Origin: Nitrospira defluvii
GTDB lineage: Bacteria; Nitrospirota; Nitrospiria; Nitrospirales; Nitrospiraceae
DNA length: 64,000 nucleotides
NCBI RefSeq assembly: GCF_905220995.1
Contig: NZ_CAJNBJ010000022.1
Span: 24,218-88,217, forward strand
Direction: 5' to 3'
Notes under the pieces: generated by a model
Seen by the model: the letters and a program-made list of their open reading frames with translations, nothing else
Told to the model about the DNA's origin: nothing
Database searches by the model: none
In this document: piece after piece, positions 34,382-49,800 of the stretch
Layout of the letters: each line of letters begins with the position of its first letter
Position numbering within the stretch: the first letter of the stretch is position 1
Program-made: the position numbers and the translations under genes

Positions 34382-36163
34382 ATGCCGGCCGAGCGTTCCT
34401 TACAAGACATTCTGAGACGCCCCGGTACGCTCACGTTTCCTGCCAATCTCACCGACGAGCCGCAGCTCTCGGCGTCTGCCTATTCTTCCGTACGCCAGCC
34501 GACCGGCCACCTCACTCTGTATGGAAGTCACGGTCGTCGAATCCTGGCGACCGACCCGGACGGGTACCCGTTGCACGAATGTGAGTGGGGGATGGTCGAT
34601 GGGAGGTGGTCCCTTCTGCGTGCCAGGGTTCATCTTGACTGGGGAGCGTGGGTCGGCCTGATTCCGAGCGGACTCGTCAACAGGATGACGCTGGACTTGT
34701 CGCGAAAGCCTGGCTGGCAGCGGCTGCGGGCCGACGACCTTCGAAACATGGCGGCCCAGGCGATGCGGGTTCCGCTTGATGAGGTGCGGTGCTTTTACAG
34801 CGACCAGGATATGACGATTGATGCGAGGGGGACCGCCACGATCCGGCATCGCAAAGACGCGATCTACCATTTGCCGGACGGCACTTTCGACGGCAAGGTC
34901 TTCATGGCCTGTATGGGCGCCATGCATTGGGAATCGATCGATTTTCTGCCGGTCGTCGAACTCTTTCTCTCGCTGTTGCCCGGCACCGGCTCAGCCCTGT
35001 TCGAACTGATCCGCGGGCTGTATGACGATCAAAATCGTGGTGCCTCCACCCCTCGGGCGCTGCACTATCGTGGAATTCCCACCTATCCGTCCGAAGCGGC
35101 GTACCGACTCTTCAGCAACTTCTTCTTCCCGCAACTCCCCGGGGGGGGAGATCCATTCCCGGTTTTTATGGATGCACCGCGCTCGCATCTCGTGAGCTGG
35201 ATGCCGGTGCCCGATCCCCCCAGGCGATATGTTGATAGTGAGCAGAAACTCTGCGTCACGATACAAGGTACACGCGTGTTGAAGGCCACTTGTTCGGATG
35301 ATTCGGCCGGCCTGTCCTATCAGCCGTTCGACCGTCAGGGATCTGCTCCCGGCCAGCGTGGGTTGGGGGTGGAGGGAGACCGGTTGCTGCTGATGGATCG
35401 GACGACCAGGAGGGCGATTCCGTTACCGACTGGATGGGGGGCCGTTACCGGCCCACCGATGCCTTCGGCAGTGCAGTCGGTTTCTGATTGGCTGTCCGTC
35501 TTCAAGAGGGCTTCGCTTCAAGTCAGTCCCGAGGACGCGTTCGGTGCGGTGCTATTCTACCCCGATGATCAGCAGGAGATCGGGGAATTGGCCACTCAGC
35601 CGTTTGTCGCCGACTATCTGCAGGACCTCCTCGAACAGGATCGCGTGCTGGCGGCTCGAGTGGCGGGAGCGGGGCGGGTATGCATCACCGGATTCGATAG
35701 CGCGATTGTGACCTGTATCGGCCATGATCGCCCGCGCGTCTATACGGTGTGGTACGAGCATCCGGCATTCGCGCAGCGGCAGGCTCAACAGTTATGGAAT
35801 GTGCTGGCGCGCGCGCAGCGATTGGACTGGCTGAACCACCTGTCGATGCGGCCTCAGGCTGAGGATGGAGGCGAGGAAGGTCTTGTCTATCAGCTCGCGT
35901 ATGAATGGACGCCGTTCAGGGTATATGACGACCCTCCCGCGATCGTTCAGCGGATGCAGCGGTTGGCTGGTCGGTTGACTGCCGGGGCGGTGGCGTTCAT
36001 CGTGGGGCCGGCAGCGGTAGGGGATGGCTGTCGAAAGGCCGGATTACACCTGCAGGCCATGATGCCGGTGGCGTCGCTCCCCACGTTTCGCATGCATCAA
36101 AGTGTGCTGCCGCGTGCGCAGTTGAAGCCGGGAGTCATGTTGTATCAAGTCGCCAAGCCGTGA
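34382..36163 (+). CDS. Hypothetical 593-residue soluble protein
   Basis: I do not recognise this family. The gene begins immediately after the proA stop and is fully open for 593 codons with coding-like composition. The protein has no signal peptide or transmembrane helix. It is rich in Trp, Arg and Pro, has two apparent halves joined around residue 350, and shows segments such as MGAMHWESIDFLPVVELFLS, LFSNFFFPQLPGGGDPFPVF, FGAVLFYPDDQQEI and LHLQAMMPVASLPTF. There is no nucleotide-binding or metal motif that I can identify. Adjacency to proA suggests co-transcription, which may be incidental. Confidence 0.75.
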   Translation: MPAERSLQDILRRPGTLTFPANLTDEPQLSASAYSSVRQPTGHLTLYGSHGRRILATDPDGYPLHECEWGMVDGRWSLLRARVHLDWGAWVGLIPSGLVNRMTLDLSRKPGWQRLRADDLRNMAAQAMRVPLDEVRCFYSDQDMTIDARGTATIRHRKDAIYHLPDGTFDGKVFMACMGAMHWESIDFLPVVELFLSLLPGTGSALFELIRGLYDDQNRGASTPRALHYRGIPTYPSEAAYRLFSNFFFPQLPGGGDPFPVFMDAPRSHLVSWMPVPDPPRRYVDSEQKLCVTIQGTRVLKATCSDDSAGLSYQPFDRQGSAPGQRGLGVEGDRLLLMDRTTRRAIPLPTGWGAVTGPPMPSAVQSVSDWLSVFKRASLQVSPEDAFGAVLFYPDDQQEIGELATQPFVADYLQDLLEQDRVLAARVAGAGRVCITGFDSAIVTCIGHDRPRVYTVWYEHPAFAQRQAQQLWNVLARAQRLDWLNHLSMRPQAEDGGEEGLVYQLAYEWTPFRVYDDPPAIVQRMQRLAGRLTAGAVAFIVGPAAVGDGCRKAGLHLQAMMPVASLPTFRMHQSVLPRAQLKPGVMLYQVAKP

Positions 36164-36332
36164 GGCCTGCTCGTATGATGCCCAACGCCGGTTCATGCAG
36201 AGAGACGAACAGGTTCGCTTGTCTCAGGGAAATCAGCTACAGTCCATTCGAAGTTCCTGTTACAATTCCGAGTCGCTCGAACTGCACATGAAAGAGGGAA
36301 GCCGGAATCGGTCGAGAAGGAGCGGATCGTCT

Positions 36333-36851
36333 ATGGGATGGCGTCGCGATGTCAGAACGGCAGTCAGTCGGTCAGTCGGCCCGTCGACCGCGCTCCGCTG
36401 CGGTCAGATTGAGCGGCTGAGACGCTGTGGGGGATTCTCGTTCATCGAGTTGATGATCGTCGTGGTGATCCTGGCCATTCTGGCCACGCTGTTGATTCCA
36501 CGAGTCATGGGCCGCACGGAGGACGCGAAGCGGGCGGCTGCCAAAGCACAAATTTCCAATATCGAAAGCGCGCTGCAACTGTACAAGCTGGATAACGGCA
36601 ATCTTCCTTCAACCGAGCAAGGATTGAAGGCGCTTGTTGAACGTCCGGCATCGGGTCCCGCGGCGCCGAATTGGAAGGCCGGCGGGTATCTTCCAAAGGT
36701 GCCGGTCGATCCCTGGGGCGCTCCCTACAAATACACGGTTCCCTCTCCGCAGGGCGCAGAATTTGAGATCCTCTCGTTCGGCGCCGATGGTATCGCCGGG
36801 GGAGACGGCAAGAATGCGGACATCGTCAGTTGGGATCTGGATCGAAACTAA
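36333..36851 (+). CDS. gspG: Type II secretion major pseudopilin GspG
   Basis: Signals of GspG are clear: leader ending RRCGG, then FSFIELMIVVVILAILATLLI with Glu at mature position 5, AKAQISNIESALQLYKLDNG, LPSTEQGLKALVERP, and the calcium-site region GGYLPKVPVDPWGAPYKYTVPSPQG with LSFGADGIAGGDGKNADIVSWD. It is the main subunit of the pseudopilus. The frame is open from ATG 36195, but AAGGAG lies ten or so bases before ATG 36333, which gives a 34-residue leader; ATG 36288 is another option. It is separated from the other secretion genes by proA and a hypothetical gene. Confidence 0.92.
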   Translation: MGWRRDVRTAVSRSVGPSTALRCGQIERLRRCGGFSFIELMIVVVILAILATLLIPRVMGRTEDAKRAAAKAQISNIESALQLYKLDNGNLPSTEQGLKALVERPASGPAAPNWKAGGYLPKVPVDPWGAPYKYTVPSPQGAEFEILSFGADGIAGGDGKNADIVSWDLDRN

Positions 36852-36997
36852 CCTATTGAACGTGTATGGGCTTTGTCCGCTCCCTGCCGCTTTCTGCGGC
36901 TCGATGCCACCATTCTGACCCGACTGACTCCGACTCAAGATCAGCCCCTGGTTGTCCGAAGAAGAGAGGAGGGGCATGCTTTCAGGAGGAGCGGGTG

Positions 36998-38191
36998 ATG
37001 CGTCGAGTGATCTTTGTGGACGATGCACCGGAAATTTTGCAGCATCTTCGACGAATATTAGGTCCCATGCAATCTGAGTGGGACATGCAGTTTTTCCCTT
37101 CCGCAGCTGCCGCGTTGCCTGTGATCCGCGAGGGAGCCTGTGACGTCGTGGTGTCCGACATGACGATGCCAGTGATGGACGGTGCCCAATTCCTCAGTGA
37201 GGTTCGTACGCTCTCGCCGGAGACGATCCGAATTGTGCTGTCCGGCGACCAAAGCCCTGTGAATCATCTGCGGTCCGCCGCTGTCGCCCACCGGTTTCTG
37301 CAGAAGCCGGTTGATCTGAGCGTATTAAAAGCGACCATCGCGCAGGCGGAGGCGTTGCGCGCGGTGTTGGCGAATCCTGCGCTCCGGAGCCTGGTGGGTG
37401 AGATCAAGGTGCTCCCCAGCCTGCCGTCGATCTATCAGAACCTCATGCAGGAAATGCAGGCCCCACAGGCGTCGTTAAAGAAGGCCTCCCGCATTGTGGC
37501 CAAAGACCTCGGCATGATGACCAAGATCCTTCAGCTCGTGAACTCCGCGTTTTTCGGACTCAGGACCCACGTGTCCGATCCCGAGCAAGCCGTGGCCCTG
37601 CTGGGGTTCGACACCATCAAGTCGTTGGCGCTCTCCAGTCAGGTGTTTGCACAATTTGACCAGGGCCGGCTTCCCTCGTTTTCCCTGGAAGACCTGTGGC
37701 GTCATGCGATGTTGACCGGCACCTGCGCGCGTCGTATCGCCAAGGACGCCGGCGCCAGCCAACAGGTGATCGATGAGGCGTTTACCGCGGCGCTCCTGCA
37801 CGACGTCGGGGTCCTGGTCCTCGCCGCCAACAAACCGGAAGACTATGCGCGGGTGTGCGATCTGATGCGTACGCAACGGATGCCGGACTGGGCTGCTGAA
37901 CGGGACGTGTTCGGTGCGGATCATGCCCATGTGGGTGCCTACCTCCTGGGGATTTGGGGGCTCGGCGACGGAATTATCGAGGCCGTGGCCTTCCACCAGC
38001 ATCCGGGTGAGTGTCAGGCGCCAGGGTTTACTGCCGTGACGGCAGTGCATGTCGCCAACGCCATCGCCGAGCAACAAGCGCAAGGCGAGGCCGATACCGC
38101 CGATTTGGCCGGTGTGGATCAGGAGTATTTGGCACGCGAGCAGTGTCTTCTCCGTCTTTCCGGCTGGCGCGAGCTCTGCGCTGCTGCCTGA
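36998..38191 (+). CDS. Response regulator with REC and HDOD domains
   Basis: The 397-residue protein has an N-terminal receiver domain (VIFVDDAPEIL with acidic pocket Asp8/Asp9, phospho-acceptor Asp54 in VVVSDMTMPVMDG, Lys in FLQKPVD) followed by an HDOD domain (about 130-340: LPSLPSIYQNLMQEM, ILQLVNSAFFGLR, AALLHDVGVLVL, HAHVGAYLLGIWGL). HDOD proteins relay signals without known catalysis. The ribosome-binding site AGGAGGAGC before ATG 36998 is strong. The sensor kinase partner is not in the window. Confidence 0.9.
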   Translation: MRRVIFVDDAPEILQHLRRILGPMQSEWDMQFFPSAAAALPVIREGACDVVVSDMTMPVMDGAQFLSEVRTLSPETIRIVLSGDQSPVNHLRSAAVAHRFLQKPVDLSVLKATIAQAEALRAVLANPALRSLVGEIKVLPSLPSIYQNLMQEMQAPQASLKKASRIVAKDLGMMTKILQLVNSAFFGLRTHVSDPEQAVALLGFDTIKSLALSSQVFAQFDQGRLPSFSLEDLWRHAMLTGTCARRIAKDAGASQQVIDEAFTAALLHDVGVLVLAANKPEDYARVCDLMRTQRMPDWAAERDVFGADHAHVGAYLLGIWGLGDGIIEAVAFHQHPGECQAPGFTAVTAVHVANAIAEQQAQGEADTADLAGVDQEYLAREQCLLRLSGWRELCAAA

Positions 38192-38270
38192 TCGCCTCTC
38201 CGCTCGCTTGACCGACCAGCCTTCCCCGCAGTACAACCACGCTTTCTGCGCACCCTCTACGCGAGGCAAT

Positions 38271-39593
38271 ATGGTTCGGCGTCTGGTGTTGATCTGTCTC
38301 TCGACCGTTGGGCTCTGGATGCTCCAGATTGTGGGGAGCCAGGCCGGCACGATCGTGGTGGACCTCAGTGTCGAACAAGGGCCGATGAATCACCGGGCCA
38401 ACGGGTATCTCGTCAGTATAGAACCGACGGAGCCTCCGACGAGCCTCATTGCTCCCTTGAAACCCACGAGTTTCCGGGGGAATGCGGGGTATATCTTCAA
38501 CAATTACGATCGTCTCGCCCAAGTTGGTGTGACGGAGTTTCAACTCACGCTCGGCTTGGTATTTCATCATCTCGCCCTCCAAATTTTTGATATCAACCAG
38601 ATCGGTCTCGACGGAAACTATACGCCCTGGTTGGCCCATGTGGACCGTGTCATCGATCAAGTTCTCGCGCGTCGGCTCCACGTGTTGTGGGATATCTACA
38701 ACGAGCCGGATCTCGCTGCGCTTCCGCTCAATGACAATGCGCGACTCAAGGAAGGCTGGCGCCTCGCCTATCGACGCATCAAGGAGCGTATTCCCGCTGC
38801 CCAGATCGTGGGGCCAAGCGTCAGCCGATACCGTCTGCTCAAGCCATTTCTTGAATGGAGCCAGTCACAGGACGTGTTTCCCGATGTGGTGGCGTACCAT
38901 GAGTACGGCGATCCCGGCGGAGTTCTGGGGTACGTGGACGATCTGCGAAGCTATTTGCGCGCGCAAGGGTTGGCCAGACCGATTTCGGTGAACGAGATAT
39001 TGGGGCAGGAGTCGTGGACGATTGCCGGTTATACAGCGGGGGTGATTGCCGCCTATGAGCGGGCCGATATCCTCAGTGCCATGCGGGCGTGCTGGCCCGA
39101 TCCTCAGGACATGAGCCGGAGCTCCGTGGAGAATACCTGCGACAACCCTACGCTGGACGGGTTGTTGTATGTCGACCGCCGGTCGAAGCGGCCGGGCTGG
39201 CACATCTATCAGACGTATGCCGATATGCGTGGCGTGCGGGTATCAACGATGACGGACAGTCCGACTCTTCACGCCCTTGCGGCGTTGGAGCAGCCGTCCG
39301 GCACTCTGCGGTTGCTCCTGGGGAAATATCAGGACTCCTCAACGGAGGAGACCAGAGTGGTCATTAGGAACAGCCATGGACGGGTGTGGTCTGCGTCAAA
39401 CGAAATACCGCATCTCTGCGCCGAACGTATTCCCGATGTGGGTTCGGCTCCACTTGAGAAGCCGGTAGTCACGATCGATCAGTCCCTGCCGGTCTCCGAG
39501 CACGAGATCTCCTTCCTTCTGCCTGAGTTCTACCATTCGGACGCCTACCGCATTGTGCTCGGGCCATCAACGAGCTGTCCAGAGCATCGGTAA
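38271..39593 (+). CDS. Secreted glycoside hydrolase, clan A (GH39-like)
   Basis: The 440-residue protein has a signal peptide (MVRRLVLICLSTVGLWMLQI, cleavage near SQAG) and a beta/alpha barrel. The acid/base motif DIYNEPD places Glu145, and SVNEILGQE places the likely nucleophile Glu242; the spacing of about 100 residues matches clan GH-A enzymes such as GH39 xylosidases. DVVAYHEYGDPGG and a C-terminal beta domain (about 330-440) fit that family. It would act on extracellular glycans, possibly the locus polymer or capsule. Subfamily and substrate cannot be fixed by eye. Confidence 0.75.
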   Translation: MVRRLVLICLSTVGLWMLQIVGSQAGTIVVDLSVEQGPMNHRANGYLVSIEPTEPPTSLIAPLKPTSFRGNAGYIFNNYDRLAQVGVTEFQLTLGLVFHHLALQIFDINQIGLDGNYTPWLAHVDRVIDQVLARRLHVLWDIYNEPDLAALPLNDNARLKEGWRLAYRRIKERIPAAQIVGPSVSRYRLLKPFLEWSQSQDVFPDVVAYHEYGDPGGVLGYVDDLRSYLRAQGLARPISVNEILGQESWTIAGYTAGVIAAYERADILSAMRACWPDPQDMSRSSVENTCDNPTLDGLLYVDRRSKRPGWHIYQTYADMRGVRVSTMTDSPTLHALAALEQPSGTLRLLLGKYQDSSTEETRVVIRNSHGRVWSASNEIPHLCAERIPDVGSAPLEKPVVTIDQSLPVSEHEISFLLPEFYHSDAYRIVLGPSTSCPEHR

Positions 39594-40458
39594 GTGCGAC
39601 TCAGCTCGGTCCCCTTACAGCGCAAGCGCTTTTCGAGCAGTTGTGGAGTTGGTGTAGGCCTCACTCTCGCCAGAATGACGTACACATGCCCGCCGTTAAT
39701 GGTGCCGAGTGACAGAATTGAACTGTCGGTACCAGCCGCTTCAGGATATGGCATTGCAGTCTAGCGAGCCAAATCTGTTTGTGATTGTCCGCTGTGGTGA
39801 GCTTGGATAACCGGATGGACCACTGGTCGTTTACCATCGACCGTGAAGCCATCCCTGCAAAACCATCGCGGCATACAAATCGCGATGGTTCCGATTTCCA
39901 ACCTGCCCACTCATGTTGATTTCCAGACCCGACATCCCCAAATCTGACCAACGAAGACCTCGCAAAACGGCACGTAATCCATGCTCCACTGCGCGTTCAG
40001 GTCGGCAGAAGACCGTCCGCCCCCAGTGACTTCAGCGTTTCCCCCCGCCCCAGCTGCCGTGTGGAATCGGAGCGTCACATAGAATACAGCAGCCAAACCG
40101 GTTTGTGACGATCAACCAGCCCACGCGCTTCAACGACATTCAGATCCGCTGATGGCCAACGCCTTTCGCGCATGCTCCTGTTCGGTATGGGGTGGCGATG
40201 TGCGCGTTGATTTCTCAGTGCGTCTTTTCCGTACAAGGTCGGAAGGCGAAAGTGGCCTCACGATCGATCTGCGCGAACGTTTCCTCAAAGTTCCTGTTGA
40301 ACCGCTGCGGCGGAGAAGTCACCGCGAGAGGTCCCTGCTGTTTCAGAACGGATCAGGAAGATGAACATGCAAGATTCCTCACGCCATACGTCTTAGGAGA
40401 AGAGAGGACGCACAAGGCTATCAACTAGAGCAAGCCATTTCACGGTGTGGTGACAGGG
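39594..40458. other. 860-base region without a confident gene, upstream of the NRPS cluster
   Basis: No complete gene is supported. On the minus strand three short overlapping frames (39545-39754, 39661-39951 and 39911-40096) follow each other in different phases and could be remains of a broken gene, or chance. A weak hairpin with a T-run (39619-39634) may terminate the GH39-like gene, and a perfect inverted repeat lies at 39861-39890. The NRPS promoter must be in the right half, but I see no good -35/-10 pair and no Fur-box-like palindrome. Confidence 0.5.
39861..39890. repeat. Perfect 10-base inverted repeat with 10-base spacer
   Basis: AACCATCGCG (39861-39870) and CGCGATGGTT (39881-39890) are exact reverse complements. 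On the minus strand the hairpin is followed by TT (the arm itself ending TT), a terminator-like arrangement; on the plus strand no T-run follows. It could equally be a binding site for a dimeric regulator. Confidence 0.6.
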
Positions 40459-46164
<5,706 letters not shown>

Positions 46165-46165
46165 C

Positions 46166-46810
46166 ATGACGGATCAGATGCAGCGCATCCAGCGACTCAG
46201 TGATTCCCACCGCCGGCTGCTCCGCCTTCGTCTGACCAGGCAGGAGCGGGCGGGCGAGGCGCGCCTGGTTGGGTATGTCGTGGTCCACGGATCCCATGCA
46301 CTCACCGGGCTCGATCTCCGCGAGTTTCTCGCCTCCCGGGTACCGGACTATATGGTCCCCAGCCGCTGGGTCTTCCTGGATGCCTGGCCGACAACCACCC
46401 GCGGCAAGGTCGATCGGAAGGCGTTGCAGGCGCTGGTGCGATCCGCGCCGGACTCCTCTCGGGAACGGGCTCTTCCGGCGGACCAGCGCGAACGGGCGGT
46501 GGCCGCAATCTGGGAAGAGGTGTTGGGAGTTCGGGACATCGGCGTTCATGACAACTTTTTCGACCTCGGCGGCCATTCGTTGCTGCTGCCAAAAGTGTTG
46601 ACGCAGTTGCGGACCATCGCCGATCGGGATCTTTCGATGGTGGATCTGTTCCGCTATCCCACGATTCGTACCTTGGCCGCCGCGATGGGAGGCGCCCAGG
46701 ATGCCTCTGTCGAAAACACTCGGACTCAACAGCTGAAAGACACGCGCAATGCGGGGGTGCGTCGGCTCAGGCAACGCCGTGCCCAGCGGGCTGGATCGAA
46801 AAGCGAATGA
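46166..46810 (+). CDS. NRPS adenylation C-terminal subdomain (a9-a10) plus PCP
   Basis: The 214-residue protein starts one base after the stop of the FAAL-NRPS gene, in a different phase. It opens with a basic LSDSHRRLLRLRL linker, then RLVGYVVV, the a9 motif FLASRVPDYMVPSRWVFLD and a10 TTRGKVDRKAL, which contains the Lys that contacts the acyl-adenylate, then a carrier domain with DNFFDLGGHSLLLP. These are exactly the pieces missing from the upstream A domain, so the two proteins together make one functional A-MT-PCP module. Either this is a natural split or a frameshift at 46160-46166. Its stop overlaps the PKS gene as ATGA. Confidence 0.85.
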   Translation: MTDQMQRIQRLSDSHRRLLRLRLTRQERAGEARLVGYVVVHGSHALTGLDLREFLASRVPDYMVPSRWVFLDAWPTTTRGKVDRKALQALVRSAPDSSRERALPADQRERAVAAIWEEVLGVRDIGVHDNFFDLGGHSLLLPKVLTQLRTIADRDLSMVDLFRYPTIRTLAAAMGGAQDASVENTRTQQLKDTRNAGVRRLRQRRAQRAGSKSE

Positions 46811-49800
46811 ACCGTATGGATCCACAGAGTATAACGACCGAGCAGCAGGATGGCTTGGACATTGCCGTGATCGGCATGGCCGGTCGCTTTCCCGGGGCGC
46901 CCGACGTCGAGACGTTTTGGCGGAATCTCTGCACGGGGGAAGAATCAGTCTCCGCGCTGACCCTCCAACAACTCTTGGATGCCGGTGTCGATCGACAGAC
47001 GGCCGAACGCACGAATTATGTGAAGGCCCGCGCCATTCTGGATGGGATCGATCTGTTCGATGCGCCCCTGTTCGGGATGACACCGAAGGAAGCGGAGATG
47101 ACGGACCCCCAACAGCGCCTGCTGCTGGAATGTGCCTGGGAGACGTTCGATCGGGCGGGATACGATCCGTTGCGGTATTCGGGCTCGATCGGGGTGTATG
47201 CCGGCTCCAGCACGAGCGGCTACCTCTATCAGTTATTCCCGCGCCGGGTCCTGTTGCAATCGCCGGCAGAAATGTCTGCGATGTTGGGGGTCGAGAAAGA
47301 TTCTCTGGCCACGAGGCTGTCGTACAAATTGAATCTCCGTGGTCCGAGCCTCGCTGTCCAGACGGCCTGCTCCACGTCCCTGGTCGCGGTCCATTTGGCC
47401 TGCCAGGCTTTGCTGAGCGGTGAATGTGACATGGCCCTCGCGGGCGGGGTGTCCGTTACGGTGCCCCAAACGGTCGGGTATCTGTATCAGGAAGGAGGCA
47501 TCGTCTCACCGGACGGGCACTGTCGCGCCTTCGATGCGAAGGCGGAGGGCACCGTCGGGGGCAGCGGGGTCGGGCTCGTGCTGTTGAAGCGGCTCCACGA
47601 TGCGCTGGTCGATGGCGACCACATCCTGGCCGTCATCAAAGGGTCGGCCGTCAACAACGACGGCGCTTCGAAGGTCGGGTATACGGCACCCGGGGTCGAG
47701 GGACAGGCCCGTGTGATCACCGCTGCCCATGTCGCGGCCGGTGTCGACGCCGAGTCGATCTCGTACGTGGAGGCGCATGGGACCGGTACGCCGATGGGAG
47801 ATCCCATCGAAGTGGCGGGACTGACGGAGGCGTTTCGTGCCACCACAGCGCGAACGGGGTTCTGTGCGATCGGCTCAGTCAAAACCAATATCGGACACCT
47901 CGATGCCGCGGCCGGTATCGCCGGGATGATCAAAACGATATTGGCCCTCGTCCACCGGAAGATTCCAGCCAGCTTGCATTTTACCGATCCCAATCCCGCC
48001 ATCGATTTCACCGTCACGCCGTTTTACGTGAATCGGATGTTGACACAGTGGGAGGGACGCCGTCCGCGGCGTGCAGGCGTGAGTTCCTTCGGTCTCGGCG
48101 GCACCAACGCCCATATCGTGCTGGAAGAGGCACCGGCCGCCCCCGCCGCTTCGGCATCGCCCGACGAGAGACCTCGACTGCTGATCCTCTCGGCTCGCTC
48201 CAAAGAAGCCGTTGCCAAAGCAGCGGAGTGCCTGGCCGACTCCTTGGCCGCGACTCCCGACGTCGATCTCGACGATGTGGCGTACACACTGCAGGAAGGT
48301 CGCCGGACCTTTCCCTATCGCCGCTGGGTCGTGGCTCAGTCGGTTGAGGAGGCTCGCCAGTGGCTTGCCGGTCCGGGGATGCTCTCCGGCGCGTCGGGCC
48401 CGATCGCGGAGACCGATCGCGTCGCCTTCATGTTTTCCGGGCAGGGCTCACAATACGCCCACATGGGGCGGGCGCTCTACGAACATCAGCCGACATTCCG
48501 GCAAGAGATCGATCGTTGCGCCGATCTGCTCACGCGCCATCTCGGGCGGGACATTCGCACGGTACTGTTCCCCAACGTGGCCGGGGAGAGCGAACTGATC
48601 CATCGCACGGCCATGACGCAGCCGGCGTTGTTCGTTCTTGAGTATGCGCTCGCGCGCACCTGGATGGCCTGGGGCGTCTCGCCCGTCGCCATGATCGGCC
48701 ACAGTATCGGTGAATACGTCGCCGCGTGCCTGTCCGGGTTGTTCTCCTTGGAGGATGCGCTCGCGGTGGTTGCGATGCGAGGGTGGCTCATGCAGGAGTT
48801 GGCGACGGGAGGGATGGCCGCCGTTTCCTTGACGGAAGCGGAGCTACGCCCTCTGCTCGGCCCGGGACTGGACCTCGCGGCGGTGAACGCTCCGACACAA
48901 TGCGTCGTCTCCGGTCCGCAGGAGTCGCTCACGAGATTCGAAGACGACCTGGCGGCCCGCGGCATCACGCTGCGCCGGCTTTCGACCTCTCACGCGTTTC
49001 ACTCGGCCATGATGGAGCCGATGCTCGGGCGCTTCTCCTCCTTCCTTTCGACCGTGACGTTTCATGAGGTGCGAATCCCCTGGGTCTCGAACGTGACCGG
49101 GGGGTGGATCCGTCGCGACGAGGCCGCCGATCCGGCCTACTGGGTCTGTCATCTTCGCGGGACCGTCCGCTTCTCCGACGGCGTTCGTACGTTGTGCGAG
49201 GGGCCGCCGCCGATCCTGTTGGAAGTCGGACCAGGTCGCACCCTGCAGACGCTCGCGCAACGCCATGCCGAAGCCTCGGCCGTTCCTATCCTGGCGTCCA
49301 TCACGGGACGAGAGCAACAGGAGGTGGCAGGTCTGTTGATGACGCTGGGGTCCTTGTGGGGCGCCGGGGCATCGGTTGATTGGAACGGAGTGCGGAGTGG
49401 GCGACGCGGCAGGCGAGTGCCCTTGCCCGCCTATCCGTTCGAACGGCAACGTTATTGGCTCGAGACTCGGCAGGACGCGCCGCAGTCGGCTTCTCTCAAC
49501 AGCCGCAGAGATCCCTCGCAGTGGTTCTATCAACCATCCTGGAAGCGGTCGGTGCTTGTCTCCAAAAGGGAACTGCGCACCGACGGCCACTGGCTGATCT
49601 TCGTCGATGATGATCGAGCCGAGGGCTGGTTGCGCGCACAGTTGACGCCGCTGGTCGGCTCGGTCACCACGGTGCGTCCTGGGGCCGGATTTGTCCGCGA
49701 GTCCGACGGTCGCTATCGGCTTCGTCTCGATTCACACGACGATCATGAGACGTTGCGCCGGGAATTGGCTGCCGGCGGCGCCGACCCATCTTGTCTGGTT

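Noticed and set aside
40152..40428. Two short plus-strand frames before the NRPS gene
   Set aside because: They overlap in different phases, have no start signals and no recognisable sequence features.
39594..40458. Fur box or other iron-responsive operator upstream of the presumed siderophore cluster
   Set aside because: I searched by eye for the 19-base AT-rich Fur palindrome and found nothing close.
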